64,000 nt of DNA from Microbacterium pseudoresistens (GTDB lineage Bacteria > Actinomycetota > Actinomycetes > Actinomycetales > Microbacteriaceae), in NCBI RefSeq assembly GCF_013409745.1, contig NZ_JACCBH010000001.1, positions 2,356,001 through 2,420,000 of the forward strand, written 5' to 3'. The notes beneath the pieces were generated by a model. That model ran no database searches and had not been told where the DNA came from. It saw only the letters and a list, made by a program, of their open reading frames with translations. The first letter of the stretch is position 1. Every line of letters starts with the position of its first letter. The position numbers and the translations under genes are program-made. Below are positions 1 to 8,797 of this stretch, piece by piece.

Positions 1-77
1 GCTTCGGTCTGGGCGGACAGGCTGCGCCGAGCGAGAGCGATCTGGCCGAGATCCAGAAGCTCTTCGGCAAGGGCTGA
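1..77 (+). CDS. C-terminal end of an unidentified protein (possibly Ffh)
   Basis: Only the last 24 codons are inside the window, in the frame starting at base 3 and ending with TGA at 75-77. The visible peptide ends SDLAEIQKLFGKG. This is too short to identify by itself. In actinobacteria ffh (signal recognition particle GTPase) commonly lies upstream of rpsP, and a short hydrophilic tail would fit Ffh, but this is inference from synteny only. A strong hairpin follows and would end the transcript. Confidence 0.5.
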   Translation, partial: FGLGGQAAPSESDLAEIQKLFGKG

Positions 78-134
78 GCCGCACGGTCGGTGCATCGACG
101 ACATCGCGCATCGGCGACGGTGCGCATCGACGAC

Positions 135-168
135 AGAGGGGCCGGGTCCTGGCGGACCCGGCCCCTCT
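135..168. terminator. Bidirectional terminator between the upstream gene and glpK
   Basis: A perfect 14-bp inverted repeat (135-148 with 155-168) surrounds a 6-base loop. It sits between two converging genes, the one ending at 77 and glpK ending at 184. No long T run follows on either side, as is common in high-GC actinobacteria. It can serve both strands. Confidence 0.85.
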
Positions 169-183
169 GCGGTGCTCAGAGGA

Positions 184-1698
184 TCACTTCACGTCGTCGT
201 CGACCCAGTCCATCGACTTGGTGACGGCCTTGCGCCACAGGCGCAGCTGACGGTCGCGCTCGGCGTCGTCCATGCCGGGCTCCCAGCGAGCGTCTTCCTG
301 CCAATTGGCGGAGAGGTCGTCGAGACCCGACCAGAACCCGACCGCCAGTCCTGCCGCATACGCGGCGCCCAGGGCGGTCGTCTCCGCCACGACGGGGCGC
401 ACCACCGGCACGCCCAGGATGTCGGCCTGGAACTGCATGAGCGCGTCATTGGCGACCATGCCCCCGTCGACCTTGAGCTCGGTCAGATCCACTCCGGCAT
501 CCGCGTTGACCGCGTCGAGCACGTCGCGGGTCTGGAAGGCCACGGCCTCCAGGGCGGCTCGCGCAAAGTGGTTCTTGTTCGCGAACCGGGTGAGCCCGAC
601 GATCGCACCGCGTGCGTCGGGACGCCAGTACGGCGCGTACAGCCCCGAGAACGCCGGCACGATGTACACGCCGCCGTTGTCCTCGACCTTCTCGGCCAGG
701 TCCTCCACCTCGGGGGCGGAGGAGATGATGCCGAGCTGGTCGCGCAGCCACTGGATCAGCGATCCGGTGACGGCGATGGAGCCCTCCAGCGCGTAGTGCG
801 TCGGCTGGTCGCCGAGCTTGTACCCCACCGTGGTGAGCAGACCGTTCTTGGAGTGGACGATCTCCTCGCCGGTGTTGAAGATGAGGAAGCACCCCGTGCC
901 GTAGGTGTTCTTGCTCTCGCCCTTCTGGAACGCCGCCTGACCGAAGGTGGCCGCCTGCTGGTCGCCGAGGATGCCGGCGATCGGCGTCTCACGCAGCAGC
1001 GACGAGCTCTTGGCCTTGCCGTACACCTCCGAGGACGAGCGGATCTCCGGCATCATCGAGCGCGGCACGCCGAACGCCTCGAGGATGTCGTCGCGCCACT
1101 GGAGCGTCTCCAGATCCATGAACATGGTGCGCGAGGCGTTGGTCACGTCGGTGGCGTGCACGCCGCCCTCCGGGCCGCCGGTGAGGTTCCACAGCACCCA
1201 GGTGTCCGTCGTGCCGAACATCAGGTCGCCGGCCTCGGCCTTGGCGCGGGCGCCGTCGACGTTCTCCAGGATCCAGGCGATCTTCGTGCCGGAGAAGTAT
1301 GTCGCCAGCGGCAGCCCCACGACCGGCTTGAACCGGTCTCCGCCGCCGTCCTCCGACAGGCGATCGACGATCGCCTGCGTGCGGGTGTCCTGCCACACGA
1401 TGGCGTTGTAGACGGGCTCTCCGGTGTTCTTGTCCCACACCACCGCGGTCTCGCGCTGGTTGGTGATGCCGATCGCGGCGATGTCGTGCCTAGTGAGGTC
1501 GGCACGGCTGAGCGCCAGGCCGATCACCTCCTGCACGTTGCGCCAGATCTCGGCGGCGTCGTGCTCGACCCAGCCCGCCTTCGGCAGGATCTGCTCGTGC
1601 TCCTTCTGACCGGTGGCGATGATGCTGCCCTTGCGGTCGAAGATGATGGCGCGGCTCGAGGTCGTGCCCTGATCGATGGCGATGACGTAGTCAGCCAT
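184..1698 (-). CDS. glpK: Glycerol kinase
   Basis: The 504-residue protein phosphorylates glycerol to sn-glycerol 3-phosphate in the cytoplasm, the first committed step of glycerol use. The N-terminus carries the FGGY-kinase phosphate loop ([15 protein letters not shown]), followed by ITNQRET and IVWQDTR of the substrate site, and a later GSIAVTGS segment. Length is normal for GlpK. The ATG at 1698 is preceded by AAGGAGA; an in-frame upstream extension exists only because it reads through the glpF region in another frame. It is the last gene of glpD-glpF-glpK, 38 bases after glpF, so the kinase, channel and dehydrogenase are probably co-expressed. Confidence 0.96.
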   Translation of the reverse strand: MADYVIAIDQGTTSSRAIIFDRKGSIIATGQKEHEQILPKAGWVEHDAAEIWRNVQEVIGLALSRADLTRHDIAAIGITNQRETAVVWDKNTGEPVYNAIVWQDTRTQAIVDRLSEDGGGDRFKPVVGLPLATYFSGTKIAWILENVDGARAKAEAGDLMFGTTDTWVLWNLTGGPEGGVHATDVTNASRTMFMDLETLQWRDDILEAFGVPRSMMPEIRSSSEVYGKAKSSSLLRETPIAGILGDQQAATFGQAAFQKGESKNTYGTGCFLIFNTGEEIVHSKNGLLTTVGYKLGDQPTHYALEGSIAVTGSLIQWLRDQLGIISSAPEVEDLAEKVEDNGGVYIVPAFSGLYAPYWRPDARGAIVGLTRFANKNHFARAALEAVAFQTRDVLDAVNADAGVDLTELKVDGGMVANDALMQFQADILGVPVVRPVVAETTALGAAYAAGLAVGFWSGLDDLSANWQEDARWEPGMDDAERDRQLRLWRKAVTKSMDWVDDDVK

Positions 1699-1736
1699 GA
1701 TGTCTCCTTCGCTCTCTGGTCGATCGTGTGCGGATG

Positions 1737-2492
1737 TCAGCCAGCCAGGTGCAGCAGCACCGGGGCGGCGAGTGCGGCGAGGACGCCGCCGATGAGCGGA
1801 CCCACGACCGGCACCCACGAGTAGGCCCAGTCGCTGGACCCCTTGCCCTTGATGGGCAGGATCGCGTGCGCGATGCGGGGCCCGAGGTCGCGGGCGGGGT
1901 TGATGGCATAGCCTGTCGGGCCACCGAGGGATGCGCCGATCGCGACCACGAGGAGCGCGACGGGCAGCGCCGTGAGCGGTCCGAGCCCCCCGGGGACACC
2001 GACCTCGATGTCGCCGTAGTCGGCGAACGCGAAGATCACGAAGACCAGCACGAAGGTGCCGATGATCTCGGTGACGAGGTTCCAGCCGTAGGACCGGATC
2101 TGCGGACCCGTCGAGAACACGGCGAGCTTGTTGGCGGCGTCCGGCTCCTCGTCGAAGTGCTGCTTGTAGGTGATCCACACCAGCACGGCGCCGACGACGG
2201 CGCCGATCATCTCCGCGGCGATCGCGAGGAAGAACATCGGCGCCGTGATGGTGCCCGCGATGAACATGCCGATGGCGACGGCGGGGTTGATGAGCGCGCC
2301 GGAGTAGGCGGATACCAGCACACCGGCGAAGACCGCCAGACCCCAGCCCCAGTTGATCATCAGGAACCCGCCGCCGAAGCCCTTGTTCTTCGCCAGCACG
2401 ACGTTCGCGACGACGCCGCATCCGAGAAGCACCAGCATCGCGGTGCCGACGAGCTCTGACAGGAAGTAGAACCCGAGGTTGACCTCAGTCAT
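1737..2492 (-). CDS. glpF: Glycerol facilitator (aquaglyceroporin)
   Basis: The 251-residue MIP-family channel lets glycerol cross the membrane by facilitated diffusion. Both NPA half-helix motifs are visible: INPAVAIG in the first half and [10 protein letters not shown] in the second. The Asp after the second NPA motif (NPARD) is typical of glycerol channels rather than water-only aquaporins. Six hydrophobic segments can be followed along the protein. It lies between glpD (86 bases upstream) and glpK (38 bases downstream) on the same strand, so uptake is coupled to phosphorylation. The start has a purine-rich AAAGAAG upstream. Confidence 0.95.
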   Translation of the reverse strand: MTEVNLGFYFLSELVGTAMLVLLGCGVVANVVLAKNKGFGGGFLMINWGWGLAVFAGVLVSAYSGALINPAVAIGMFIAGTITAPMFFLAIAAEMIGAVVGAVLVWITYKQHFDEEPDAANKLAVFSTGPQIRSYGWNLVTEIIGTFVLVFVIFAFADYGDIEVGVPGGLGPLTALPVALLVVAIGASLGGPTGYAINPARDLGPRIAHAILPIKGKGSSDWAYSWVPVVGPLIGGVLAALAAPVLLHLAG

Positions 2493-2578
2493 GTCTTCTT
2501 TGACCTTTCGCAGTGCATCGGCCCCTCTGCCGATGCGTGTTCAGTGGATGCCGGATCGAGGGCGGCGGGTCCGGACGC

Positions 2579-4288
2579 TCAGCCGCGGGAGGCGGCGGTG
2601 AGCGTGAGTCCGTGACGTTCGTCGAGCAGTTCGCGGGTCTGGGCGATCTCCGCCTCCGTGCGGGTGCGGTCCCAGCCGCGCAGCGGTGCCAGCGCTTTCG
2701 CGAGCTCCTCGAGCGTCGGATCGTCGATGTCGCCGGTGAAGGCGAGGCTCGTGCGGCGCAGCACGATGTCTTCGAGGCGGATGACGAGCTCCTGCTCCAC
2801 CATCCACTCCAGTTCGCGGGTCGACAGATCGCCGCCCGCGAGGGGGGAGTCGTCGCCCTGCTCGATGTGCGCCCACACGTCGGCGGCGCGGGTCCCGTAG
2901 CGGGTCAGCAGCTTCTCGGCCCGGTCTCCCGCCCCGGCGAGGTGCTGGGCGATCCAGGCGGAGCGGTCCGCCTCGGTGAGGGGGAATCCGCGTCCGCCGC
3001 CGATGGCGCGCCCGGCCGTCGAGACCGTGCGCGTGCGGCCGAGGAGGCCGAGGATGTCATCGCTCATCCGCTCGCCCAGAGCGCGGAACGTCGTCCACTT
3101 GCCGCCGACGAGGCTGATGTGCGGAACGGTGCGCGTGCGGTCGACCTCGACGCGGTAGTCGCGCGAGACGAAGCCCGGCGCGGTGTCCTCGTGCCGGGGG
3201 AGCGGACGGATGCCGGAGAAGCGGTACACGATCTGCTCCCGGTTCACCTCGATGGAGGGGAAGACGTGCGCGACGAGCTCGAAGAAGTAGTCGATCTCCT
3301 CCTCGGTGCACAGCGGCACCTCGCGGGGGTCGGCGTCGATGTCGGTGGTGCCGACCATCACATGCCCCTTGAGCGGGTAGATGAGCACGATCCGGCCGTC
3401 GCTGTGCTCGAAGAAGATCTCGCGCCCGGCGGTCGCCGCGAGCAGCTCGGGGTTGTCCAGCACGATGTGCGAGCCCTTGGTGCCGCCCATGAACCTCGTG
3501 AGCTCTCCCAGCGCCTCGTTCGTGAGATCCGTCCACGGGCCGGAGGTGTTGACGATCACATCGGCGGCGAGGGAGAACTCGGTGCCGCTCTCGAGGTCGC
3601 GCAGGAGCACCGTGCCGTCGCCGGCGCCGATCGCCTCGACGTAGTTCAGCGCGTGCGCACCCGGGTGAGCGGCTCGGCCGTCCTGCAGCACGTCCAGCGC
3701 GAGGCGCTCGGGATCGTGCATCGAGGCGTCGTAGTAGGTGGCGGTGTACTTGATCTTCGGGTCGAGGGCCGGCAGCGCCGCCAGCGACTTCTTGCGCCCG
3801 TGGAAGCGATGCCGGGGCACGGTGCCGCCGTCGCGCGAGAAGGTGTCGTACATCATCAGGCCGGCCTTGATGAGAAAGGCGCCGCGCTCCTTCGGCTTGC
3901 CCGACTTGTGGGTGAGGAAGCGCAGAGGGGCGGAGAGGATGCCGGAGAAGGTCGAGTAGATGGGGATCGTCGTCTCGAGCGGCTTGACGTAGTGGGGGGC
4001 GATCTTGAGCAGGCCGTTGCGCTCCTGCACCGATTCGCGCACGAGGCGGAACTCGCCGTTCTCGAGGTAGCGGATGCCGCCATGCACCATATGACTGGAG
4101 GCCGAGGAGGCGCCCGAGGCGAAGTCGCCGCGCTCGACGAGCACGACATTCACACCCTGCAGAGCCAGATCACGGAACGTCGAGATGCCATTGATGCCTC
4201 CGCCGATCACGAGGACGGACGTGCGCCCTGCCTCGCGGACGGCCTTGACCTCGTCGCGCTCCGGCGCGGAATGGATCTGCTCGTTCAT
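2579..4288 (-). CDS. glpD: Glycerol-3-phosphate dehydrogenase, FAD-dependent
   Basis: The 569-residue flavoprotein oxidises sn-glycerol 3-phosphate to dihydroxyacetone phosphate and passes electrons to the respiratory quinone pool at the inner face of the membrane. Near residues 25-45 there is a dinucleotide-binding motif (VIGGGINGIS), followed by VLVERGDFASGASSASS, the conserved GlpD/GlpA FAD region. GGIRYLENGEF and VGTTDIDADP are further family motifs, and the C-terminal DAO_C-like domain is present. I chose the ATG at 4288 (MNEQIHS) because the in-frame region further upstream overlaps the intergenic operator and looks non-coding. It is first in the glpD-glpF-glpK operon, divergent from the regulator at 4443. 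Confidence 0.95.
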   Translation of the reverse strand: MNEQIHSAPERDEVKAVREAGRTSVLVIGGGINGISTFRDLALQGVNVVLVERGDFASGASSASSHMVHGGIRYLENGEFRLVRESVQERNGLLKIAPHYVKPLETTIPIYSTFSGILSAPLRFLTHKSGKPKERGAFLIKAGLMMYDTFSRDGGTVPRHRFHGRKKSLAALPALDPKIKYTATYYDASMHDPERLALDVLQDGRAAHPGAHALNYVEAIGAGDGTVLLRDLESGTEFSLAADVIVNTSGPWTDLTNEALGELTRFMGGTKGSHIVLDNPELLAATAGREIFFEHSDGRIVLIYPLKGHVMVGTTDIDADPREVPLCTEEEIDYFFELVAHVFPSIEVNREQIVYRFSGIRPLPRHEDTAPGFVSRDYRVEVDRTRTVPHISLVGGKWTTFRALGERMSDDILGLLGRTRTVSTAGRAIGGGRGFPLTEADRSAWIAQHLAGAGDRAEKLLTRYGTRAADVWAHIEQGDDSPLAGGDLSTRELEWMVEQELVIRLEDIVLRRTSLAFTGDIDDPTLEELAKALAPLRGWDRTRTEAEIAQTRELLDERHGLTLTAASRG

Positions 4289-4396
4289 CGTTCTCACACT
4301 GTCCCTTCGTCGGGATCGTCTCTTCCGTGGCGAGGCCCGGTCGGAGCCTAGGAGGTTCCTTGGAAGACAGCATCGACCCGCTCGGCAATCCGCGCA

Positions 4397-4417
4397 ACAC
4401 ACGTGCACGTATGTGCA
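4397..4417. promoter_or_regulatory. Candidate operator between glpD and its regulator
   Basis: An 18-bp imperfect palindrome (4397-4414, 16 of 18 positions symmetric, core ACGTGCACGT) lies in the 154-bp gap between the divergent glpD and regulator genes. It overlaps a direct repeat GTGCA at 4403-4407 and 4413-4417, spaced 10 bp, one helical turn. This is what a binding site for the adjacent SorC-family regulator could look like. The sequence symmetry is directly seen; the binding is inferred. Confidence 0.55.
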
Positions 4418-4442
4418 ACAATCGCCGGGGAGGAGGCCCGGA

Positions 4443-5417
4443 ATGAGTCCCAGACGTGAACGGACGCGCGACGACAAGGTCGTCGCCGCGCTGACGGCGG
4501 CCCAGCTGTACTACATGCAGGACAAGACCATGGAGGTCATCGCGCGCGAGCTGGACACGTCGCGCTCGTCGGTGTCTCGCCTGCTGAGCTATGCCCGCGA
4601 GGTGGGACTCGTCGACATCCGGATCAACTCGCCGTTCGAGCGGGTCGGGATGCTGGAGCAGACCATCCACGGGCGGTTCCGTGTGTCGGCCCACGTCGTT
4701 CCGATGCCCGAGAGCGTCACCGAGGTCGAGCGCCTCGAGCGCGTCGCGCTCACCGCGGGCCGGCTCCTGGGTCAGTTCGTCGAATCGACCATGATCGTGG
4801 GGGTCGCCTGGGGATCGACGATCAGCGCGGTGAGCCGCGAGCTCGGGCACAAGGAGACCCACGACACGGTCGTCGTGCAGCTCAACGGCGCGGGTAACAC
4901 GCTCACCAGCGGCGTGGAGTACTCCAGCGACATCCTGCAGCGCTTCGGGCGGGCCTTCGGCGCGCAGGTGCAGCAGTTCCCCGTTCCCGCCTTCTTCGAC
5001 GACCCCGCCACCCGCGAAGCGATGTGGCGGGAGCGCAGCACCCGCCGCGTGCTCGATCTGCAGGCCAAGATGGACGTCGCGGTGTTCAGCCTGGGCTCTC
5101 CCACCGCCGAGGTGCCCAGCCGCGTCTACGTCGGCGGGTACCTGAGCCGGGATGACTACCGCAGCCTGGGCGATGATCACGCGATCGGCGATGTGGCCAC
5201 GGTGTTCTTCCGCGCCGACGGCTCGTGGCGCGACATCCGCGTCAACGCCAGGGCGACGGGCCCGGGCCTGGACCGGCTGCGCCGGGTGCCGCGACGCTTC
5301 TGCGTCGTGGCCGGCGCGCAGAAGCTCCCGCCGCTGCGGGCGGCCATCGCATCCGGGCTCATCACCGACGTCGTGCTCGACGAAGGGCTGGCCAGGCAGC
5401 TCACCGAACCCGTCTGA
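4443..5417 (+). CDS. SorC-family (DeoR-type HTH) transcriptional regulator
   Basis: The 324-residue protein has an N-terminal helix-turn-helix at about residues 25-55 (MEVIARELDTSRSSVSRLLS) and a long C-terminal sugar-phosphate-sensing domain of the SorC type (VGVAWGSTISAV, VVQLNGAG, VYVGGYLSRDDYR). Proteins of this family bind phosphorylated sugars or polyols and control neighbouring catabolic operons. The gene is divergent from glpD-glpF-glpK, so it probably controls glycerol use, with glycerol 3-phosphate or a related compound as possible effector (inference). The ATG is preceded by a clear GAGGAGG. Glycerol operons in other actinobacteria are often under IclR-type regulators, so this pairing is notable. 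Confidence 0.88.
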   Translation: MSPRRERTRDDKVVAALTAAQLYYMQDKTMEVIARELDTSRSSVSRLLSYAREVGLVDIRINSPFERVGMLEQTIHGRFRVSAHVVPMPESVTEVERLERVALTAGRLLGQFVESTMIVGVAWGSTISAVSRELGHKETHDTVVVQLNGAGNTLTSGVEYSSDILQRFGRAFGAQVQQFPVPAFFDDPATREAMWRERSTRRVLDLQAKMDVAVFSLGSPTAEVPSRVYVGGYLSRDDYRSLGDDHAIGDVATVFFRADGSWRDIRVNARATGPGLDRLRRVPRRFCVVAGAQKLPPLRAAIASGLITDVVLDEGLARQLTEPV

Positions 5418-5439
5418 GCGTCGTCGCCGGTCGACGAGG

Positions 5440-6570
5440 TCAGGCGTGCCCGGCGTCGAACTCGTGGATGAGGTGCTGCACCACCTCGCGCAGCTCGCCG
5501 GTCTCCTCCGCCACGGCGAGCTGGCGTGCGTAGCTGGGGCCATGATCGAGGATGTGCGAGACCCCGGCGAGCTCCTCGGAGCAGCCGAGATCGCGTGCGA
5601 CGGGCGCGAGGATCGCCAGCAGCTCGGCGAGGTGCGCGCCGAGCGCACGTTGCTCGCCGCCGGAGGACACGATCACGTCGGCGTGGATGCCATAACGGGC
5701 GGTGCGCCACTTGTTCTCGCGGTGGAACCAGGGCTGGAGCATCTCAAGCCGCTCTCCGGCGTCGATGCGCCGCGACAAGTGCTCGACGAGGCACTGCGTG
5801 AGCGCGGCCAGCGCGGCGAGCTCGGCGAGCGTCGGCACGCCGTCGCAGGCCCGGATCTCGATCGTTCCCCAGTGCGGGGCGGGGCGGATGTCCCAGCGCA
5901 CCTCGGTCGCATCCGCGATGACGCCCGTGTGCGCCATATCGCTCAGGTAGCGCTCGTACTCCTCCCAGGTGTGAAGCGGCCAGGGGAGCCCGGCCGTGGG
6001 CAGCTGCTGGAAGACCAGAGCGCGGTTGGAGGCGTACCCCGTGCGCTCGCCGGCCCAGAACGGGCTCGACGCCGCCAGCGCCTGGAGATGCGGAAGGTAG
6101 GCGGTCAGCGCGCCGATGAGGGGGAACACCTTCGCGGGATCCTCCACGCCGACGTGCACATGGATGCCCCAGATCATCATGTTGCGCCCCCACCACTGGG
6201 TGCGTTCGATGAGAGTGCGGTACCGCGTCTTGTCGCTCACCCGCTGGTCGTACCACTGCGCGAACGGGTGGCTGCCCGCCGAGAGGAGGGCGATTCCGGC
6301 ATAGTCGGTCGAGCGACGCACCATGCGGATCGCGGCGGCGATGTCGTCGACGGCCTCGCCGACCGTCGAGCCGACGCCACTGGTCACCTCGATGGTGTTC
6401 GTGAGCAGCTCTCCCGTGACCGTGTGACGCTCGTGGACGCTGTCGGCCTCGAGCTCGTCGAGCAGCTCCGGGGCGCGCCCGACGAGATCACCGGTCGTCG
6501 GATCGGCGAGCATCAGCTCCCATTCGATGCCGACCGTCGATCGGGCCGAGTCGGCGAAGCGGATCGTCAC
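5440..6570 (-). CDS. Carboxylate-amine ligase, YbdK/GCS2 family
   Basis: The 376-residue protein belongs to the glutamate-cysteine ligase 2 family: VGIEWELMLAD near the N-terminus, WGIHVHVGVED in the middle, and WGTIEIRACDGVPT towards the end are family motifs for ATP, metal and substrate binding. Members form an amide bond between a carboxylate and an amine; E. coli YbdK has weak glutamate-cysteine ligase activity. The physiological substrate here cannot be told from sequence. The start is GTG at 6570; the in-frame extension further upstream lies opposite rpsP-khpA and is not credible. A CACACT hexamer ends 6 bases before the GTG, suggesting a leaderless transcript. It converges with the regulator gene ending at 5417. 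Confidence 0.87.
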   Translation of the reverse strand: MTIRFADSARSTVGIEWELMLADPTTGDLVGRAPELLDELEADSVHERHTVTGELLTNTIEVTSGVGSTVGEAVDDIAAAIRMVRRSTDYAGIALLSAGSHPFAQWYDQRVSDKTRYRTLIERTQWWGRNMMIWGIHVHVGVEDPAKVFPLIGALTAYLPHLQALAASSPFWAGERTGYASNRALVFQQLPTAGLPWPLHTWEEYERYLSDMAHTGVIADATEVRWDIRPAPHWGTIEIRACDGVPTLAELAALAALTQCLVEHLSRRIDAGERLEMLQPWFHRENKWRTARYGIHADVIVSSGGEQRALGAHLAELLAILAPVARDLGCSEELAGVSHILDHGPSYARQLAVAEETGELREVVQHLIHEFDAGHA

Positions 6571-6647
6571 GTGCTCAGTGTGGCACGCGGACCGCGCGCA
6601 TCCAGGAACTTCTCGTCGCGGGGCGTCACGGCGCGGCCGCGTCGCGT

Positions 6648-6676
6648 TCGCGGGAGGCGACGGGATCTGGCAGAAT
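6648..6676 (+). promoter_or_regulatory. Promoter of the rpsP operon
   Basis: The -10 hexamer CAGAAT at 6671-6676 sits in TGGCAGAATAGG; a TTCGCG-like -35 lies about 18 bases upstream. The same TGGCAGAAT core occurs upstream of rplS, supporting a shared ribosomal-protein promoter type. It would give a 5' leader of about 120 bases before rpsP. Confidence 0.6.
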
Positions 6677-6801
6677 AGGGGGTCGGACGGCCCGCTCGAC
6701 CCTCTATCCGGCGCGCCATCCACCCTCAGAGCTTCCACCGGGTGTGCACCCCACGCTCCAGGTGACCAGTTCGTCTCCCTTCCACACCATTCAGGAGAAT
6801 C

Positions 6802-7236
6802 GTGGCTGTCAAGATCCGTCTCAAGCGCTTCGGCAAGATCCGTGCGCCCTACTACCGCATCGTCGTCGCCGACTCGCGCACCAAGCGCGATGGTCGCGTG
6901 ATCGAGGAGATCGGCAAGTACCACCCCACCGAGGAGCCCTCGTTCATCGAGGTCGACTCCGAGCGCGCCCAGTACTGGCTGTCCGTCGGCGCCCAGCCGA
7001 CCGAGCAGGTCGCGGCGATCCTCAAGATCACCGGTGACTGGGGCAAGCACAAGGGCGAGAAGGGTGCGAAGTCCACCCTGAAGACCGCCGAGCCGAAGGC
7101 CGCCTTCGAGGTCGATGACAAGAAGAAGTCGGTCATCAAGCCCAAGGCCGAGAAGAAGGCCGAGGCTCCCGCCGAGGAGGCTCCGGCTGAGGCCCCCGCC
7201 GAGGACGCGGCCGACGCCGCGACCGAGGCCGAGTAA
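6802..7236 (+). CDS. rpsP: Small ribosomal subunit protein bS16
   Basis: The 144-residue protein is bS16, which binds 16S rRNA early in 30S assembly. The N-terminal ~85 residues match the family ([37 protein letters not shown]). The last ~55 residues form a low-complexity tail rich in Ala, Glu, Pro and Lys, absent from short bS16 proteins and probably disordered. The GTG at 6802 is used, preceded by AGGAGA. It begins an operon with khpA, rimM and probably trmD, a conserved grouping for ribosome maturation and tRNA modification. Confidence 0.97.
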   Translation: MAVKIRLKRFGKIRAPYYRIVVADSRTKRDGRVIEEIGKYHPTEEPSFIEVDSERAQYWLSVGAQPTEQVAAILKITGDWGKHKGEKGAKSTLKTAEPKAAFEVDDKKKSVIKPKAEKKAEAPAEEAPAEAPAEDAADAATEAE

Positions 7237-7251
7237 GACGAGCAGTACGCC

Positions 7252-7482
7252 GTGCTCGCCGCCGCGCTCGAACACATCGTCAAGGGGATCGTCGATCACC
7301 CGGACGACGTCCGCATCTCCGCATCCGAATCGCCCAGGGGCGATCTGCTCGAGGTGCGCGTGCACCCCGACGATCGGGGACGCGTGATCGGGCGCGGCGG
7401 CCGCACGGCCAAGGCTCTTCGCACGCTGATCTCGGCTCTGGCCGACGGGCGGCGCGTACGCGTCGACGTCGCGGACGATTGA
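7252..7482 (+). CDS. khpA: KH-domain RNA-binding protein KhpA
   Basis: This 76-residue protein consists of a single KH domain with the RNA-binding GXXG loop in RVIGRGGRTAKALR. KhpA proteins bind RNA broadly and, in firmicutes, act with KhpB/Jag in cell elongation; in actinobacteria the gene nearly always sits between rpsP and rimM, as here. The start is GTG at 7252, 15 bases after rpsP, and the gene ends one base before the rimM start, indicating co-transcription. Confidence 0.92.
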   Translation: MLAAALEHIVKGIVDHPDDVRISASESPRGDLLEVRVHPDDRGRVIGRGGRTAKALRTLISALADGRRVRVDVADD

Positions 7483-7483
7483 G

Positions 7484-8080
7484 GTGGCCGCGAAGGAGCG
7501 CCCCGGAGCCAGGAACCAACTGCGGGTCGGCCGTCTCGTCAAGGCGCACGGACTCAAGGGCGCACTGAAGGTCGAGCTCTACACCGATGACCCGGATCGG
7601 CGATTCGTGCCTGGTGCCGAGTTCACCCTCCAGGTGCCCGAGACCTCGCCGTGGCGCGGAAAGTCGGTCACCGTGCGCGACTACCGCGTCATGAACGGCA
7701 GCTCGGTCGTGTTCCTCCAGGGGGTCGATGACCGTTCGGCGGCCGAAGGACTCGTCAAGGCGATCCTGTGGGTCGATCAGGATGACGACGTCGACGACCC
7801 CGACGACGACGCCTGGTACGACCACCAGCTGAACGGCCTCGATGTCGTGCGCGACGACGAGGTCGTCGGCCGCATCGTGCGGGTCGAGCACCTCCCCGCC
7901 CAGGACCTCCTGATCGTGCGGCCGACGTCGTCGGACGCCGACATCATGGTCCCGTTCGTCTCTGCGATCGTGCCCACAGTCGACGTCGCGGGCGGCCGCG
8001 TGATCGTCACCCCGCCTCCGGGGCTGTTCGAGGATCTCGAGTCCGGTTCGCCGGAAGACGCGCCCGACGCCCCTGCCTAG
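7484..8080 (+). CDS. rimM: Ribosome maturation factor RimM
   Basis: The 198-residue protein helps mature the 3' domain of the 30S subunit by binding protein S19. The N-terminal RimM domain begins LRVGRLVKAHGLKGALKVEL, the classical VGRIxxxHGxxGxxKV signature, and a C-terminal PRC-barrel follows (DHQLNGLDVV, IVRVEHLPAQDLL, MVPFVSAIVPTVD). The GTG start at 7484 follows the khpA stop by a single base. The stop codon TAG (8078-8080) forms the first half of a TAGACT hexamer placed upstream of trmD. Confidence 0.95.
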   Translation: MAAKERPGARNQLRVGRLVKAHGLKGALKVELYTDDPDRRFVPGAEFTLQVPETSPWRGKSVTVRDYRVMNGSSVVFLQGVDDRSAAEGLVKAILWVDQDDDVDDPDDDAWYDHQLNGLDVVRDDEVVGRIVRVEHLPAQDLLIVRPTSSDADIMVPFVSAIVPTVDVAGGRVIVTPPPGLFEDLESGSPEDAPDAPA

Positions 8081-8089
8081 ACTTGAGGG

Positions 8090-8773
8090 ATGCGCGTCGA
8101 CATCGTCACGATCTTCCCCGCGTTCTTCGACGTGCTCGACGTCTCGCTCATCGGTAAGGCGCGCGATCGGGGCATCCTCGAGCTGAACGTGCACGACCTG
8201 CGGGACTGGACGCACGATCGCCATCGCACGGTCGACGACACTCCCTACGGCGGCGGAGCCGGCATGGTCATGAAGCCCGAGCCGTGGGGCGAGGTGCTCG
8301 ACGAGATCCTCACCGACGATGCCGTGCTCATCGTCCCCTCACCGGCCGGGGAGCGCTTCTCGCAGCCGTTGGCTCGGGAGCTGGCCGAGGAGCAGCACCT
8401 CGTGTTCGCTTGCGGACGCTACGAGGGCATCGATCAGCGCGTCGTCGACTACTACTCGGGCCGGGTGCGCGTGCGGCTGGTGAGCCTGGGCGACTACGTG
8501 CTCAATGGGGGAGAGGTCGCGGCGATGGCCGTGATCGAGGCGGTGTCGCGGCTCATCCCCGGCGTCGTCGGCAACCCCGACAGTCTCGTCGAGGAGTCGC
8601 ACGAGGGAGACGGGCTGCTGGAGTACCCGTCGTACACCAAGCCCGCGTTCTGGCGTGATCTCGCGGTGCCCGAGATCCTGCTCAGCGGCAACCACGCGGC
8701 GATCGCCGCATGGCGGCACGATCAGCAGCTCGAACGCACCCGTGCGCATCGGCCCGACCTGCTGGCGGAGTGA
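8090..8773 (+). CDS. trmD: tRNA (guanine-37-N1)-methyltransferase
   Basis: The 227-residue SPOUT enzyme methylates N1 of G37 next to the anticodon of tRNAs reading CNN codons, preventing +1 frameshifts. It shows the TrmD start [14 protein letters not shown], the [17 protein letters not shown] segment, GRYEGIDQR, and the trefoil-knot AdoMet motif [11 protein letters not shown]. Length is normal. It lies 9 bases after rimM. A TAGACT hexamer at 8078-8083 ends 6 bases before the ATG, so besides read-through from rpsP a leaderless trmD transcript is possible. Confidence 0.97.
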   Translation: MRVDIVTIFPAFFDVLDVSLIGKARDRGILELNVHDLRDWTHDRHRTVDDTPYGGGAGMVMKPEPWGEVLDEILTDDAVLIVPSPAGERFSQPLARELAEEQHLVFACGRYEGIDQRVVDYYSGRVRVRLVSLGDYVLNGGEVAAMAVIEAVSRLIPGVVGNPDSLVEESHEGDGLLEYPSYTKPAFWRDLAVPEILLSGNHAAIAAWRHDQQLERTRAHRPDLLAE

Positions 8774-8797
8774 GTCGCCGCCGTCTCACGCCGCGGA

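Noticed and set aside
172..1824. Long plus-strand open frame opposite glpK
   Set aside because: Arg/Ala/Gly/Val-rich translation with no family motif; it is the antisense shadow expected from GC-rich third codon positions. The same applies to other long frames opposite real genes.
4289..4477. N-terminal extension of glpD across the intergenic region
   Set aside because: It would run through the divergent regulator's start region and the palindrome, and the added residues do not resemble GlpD.
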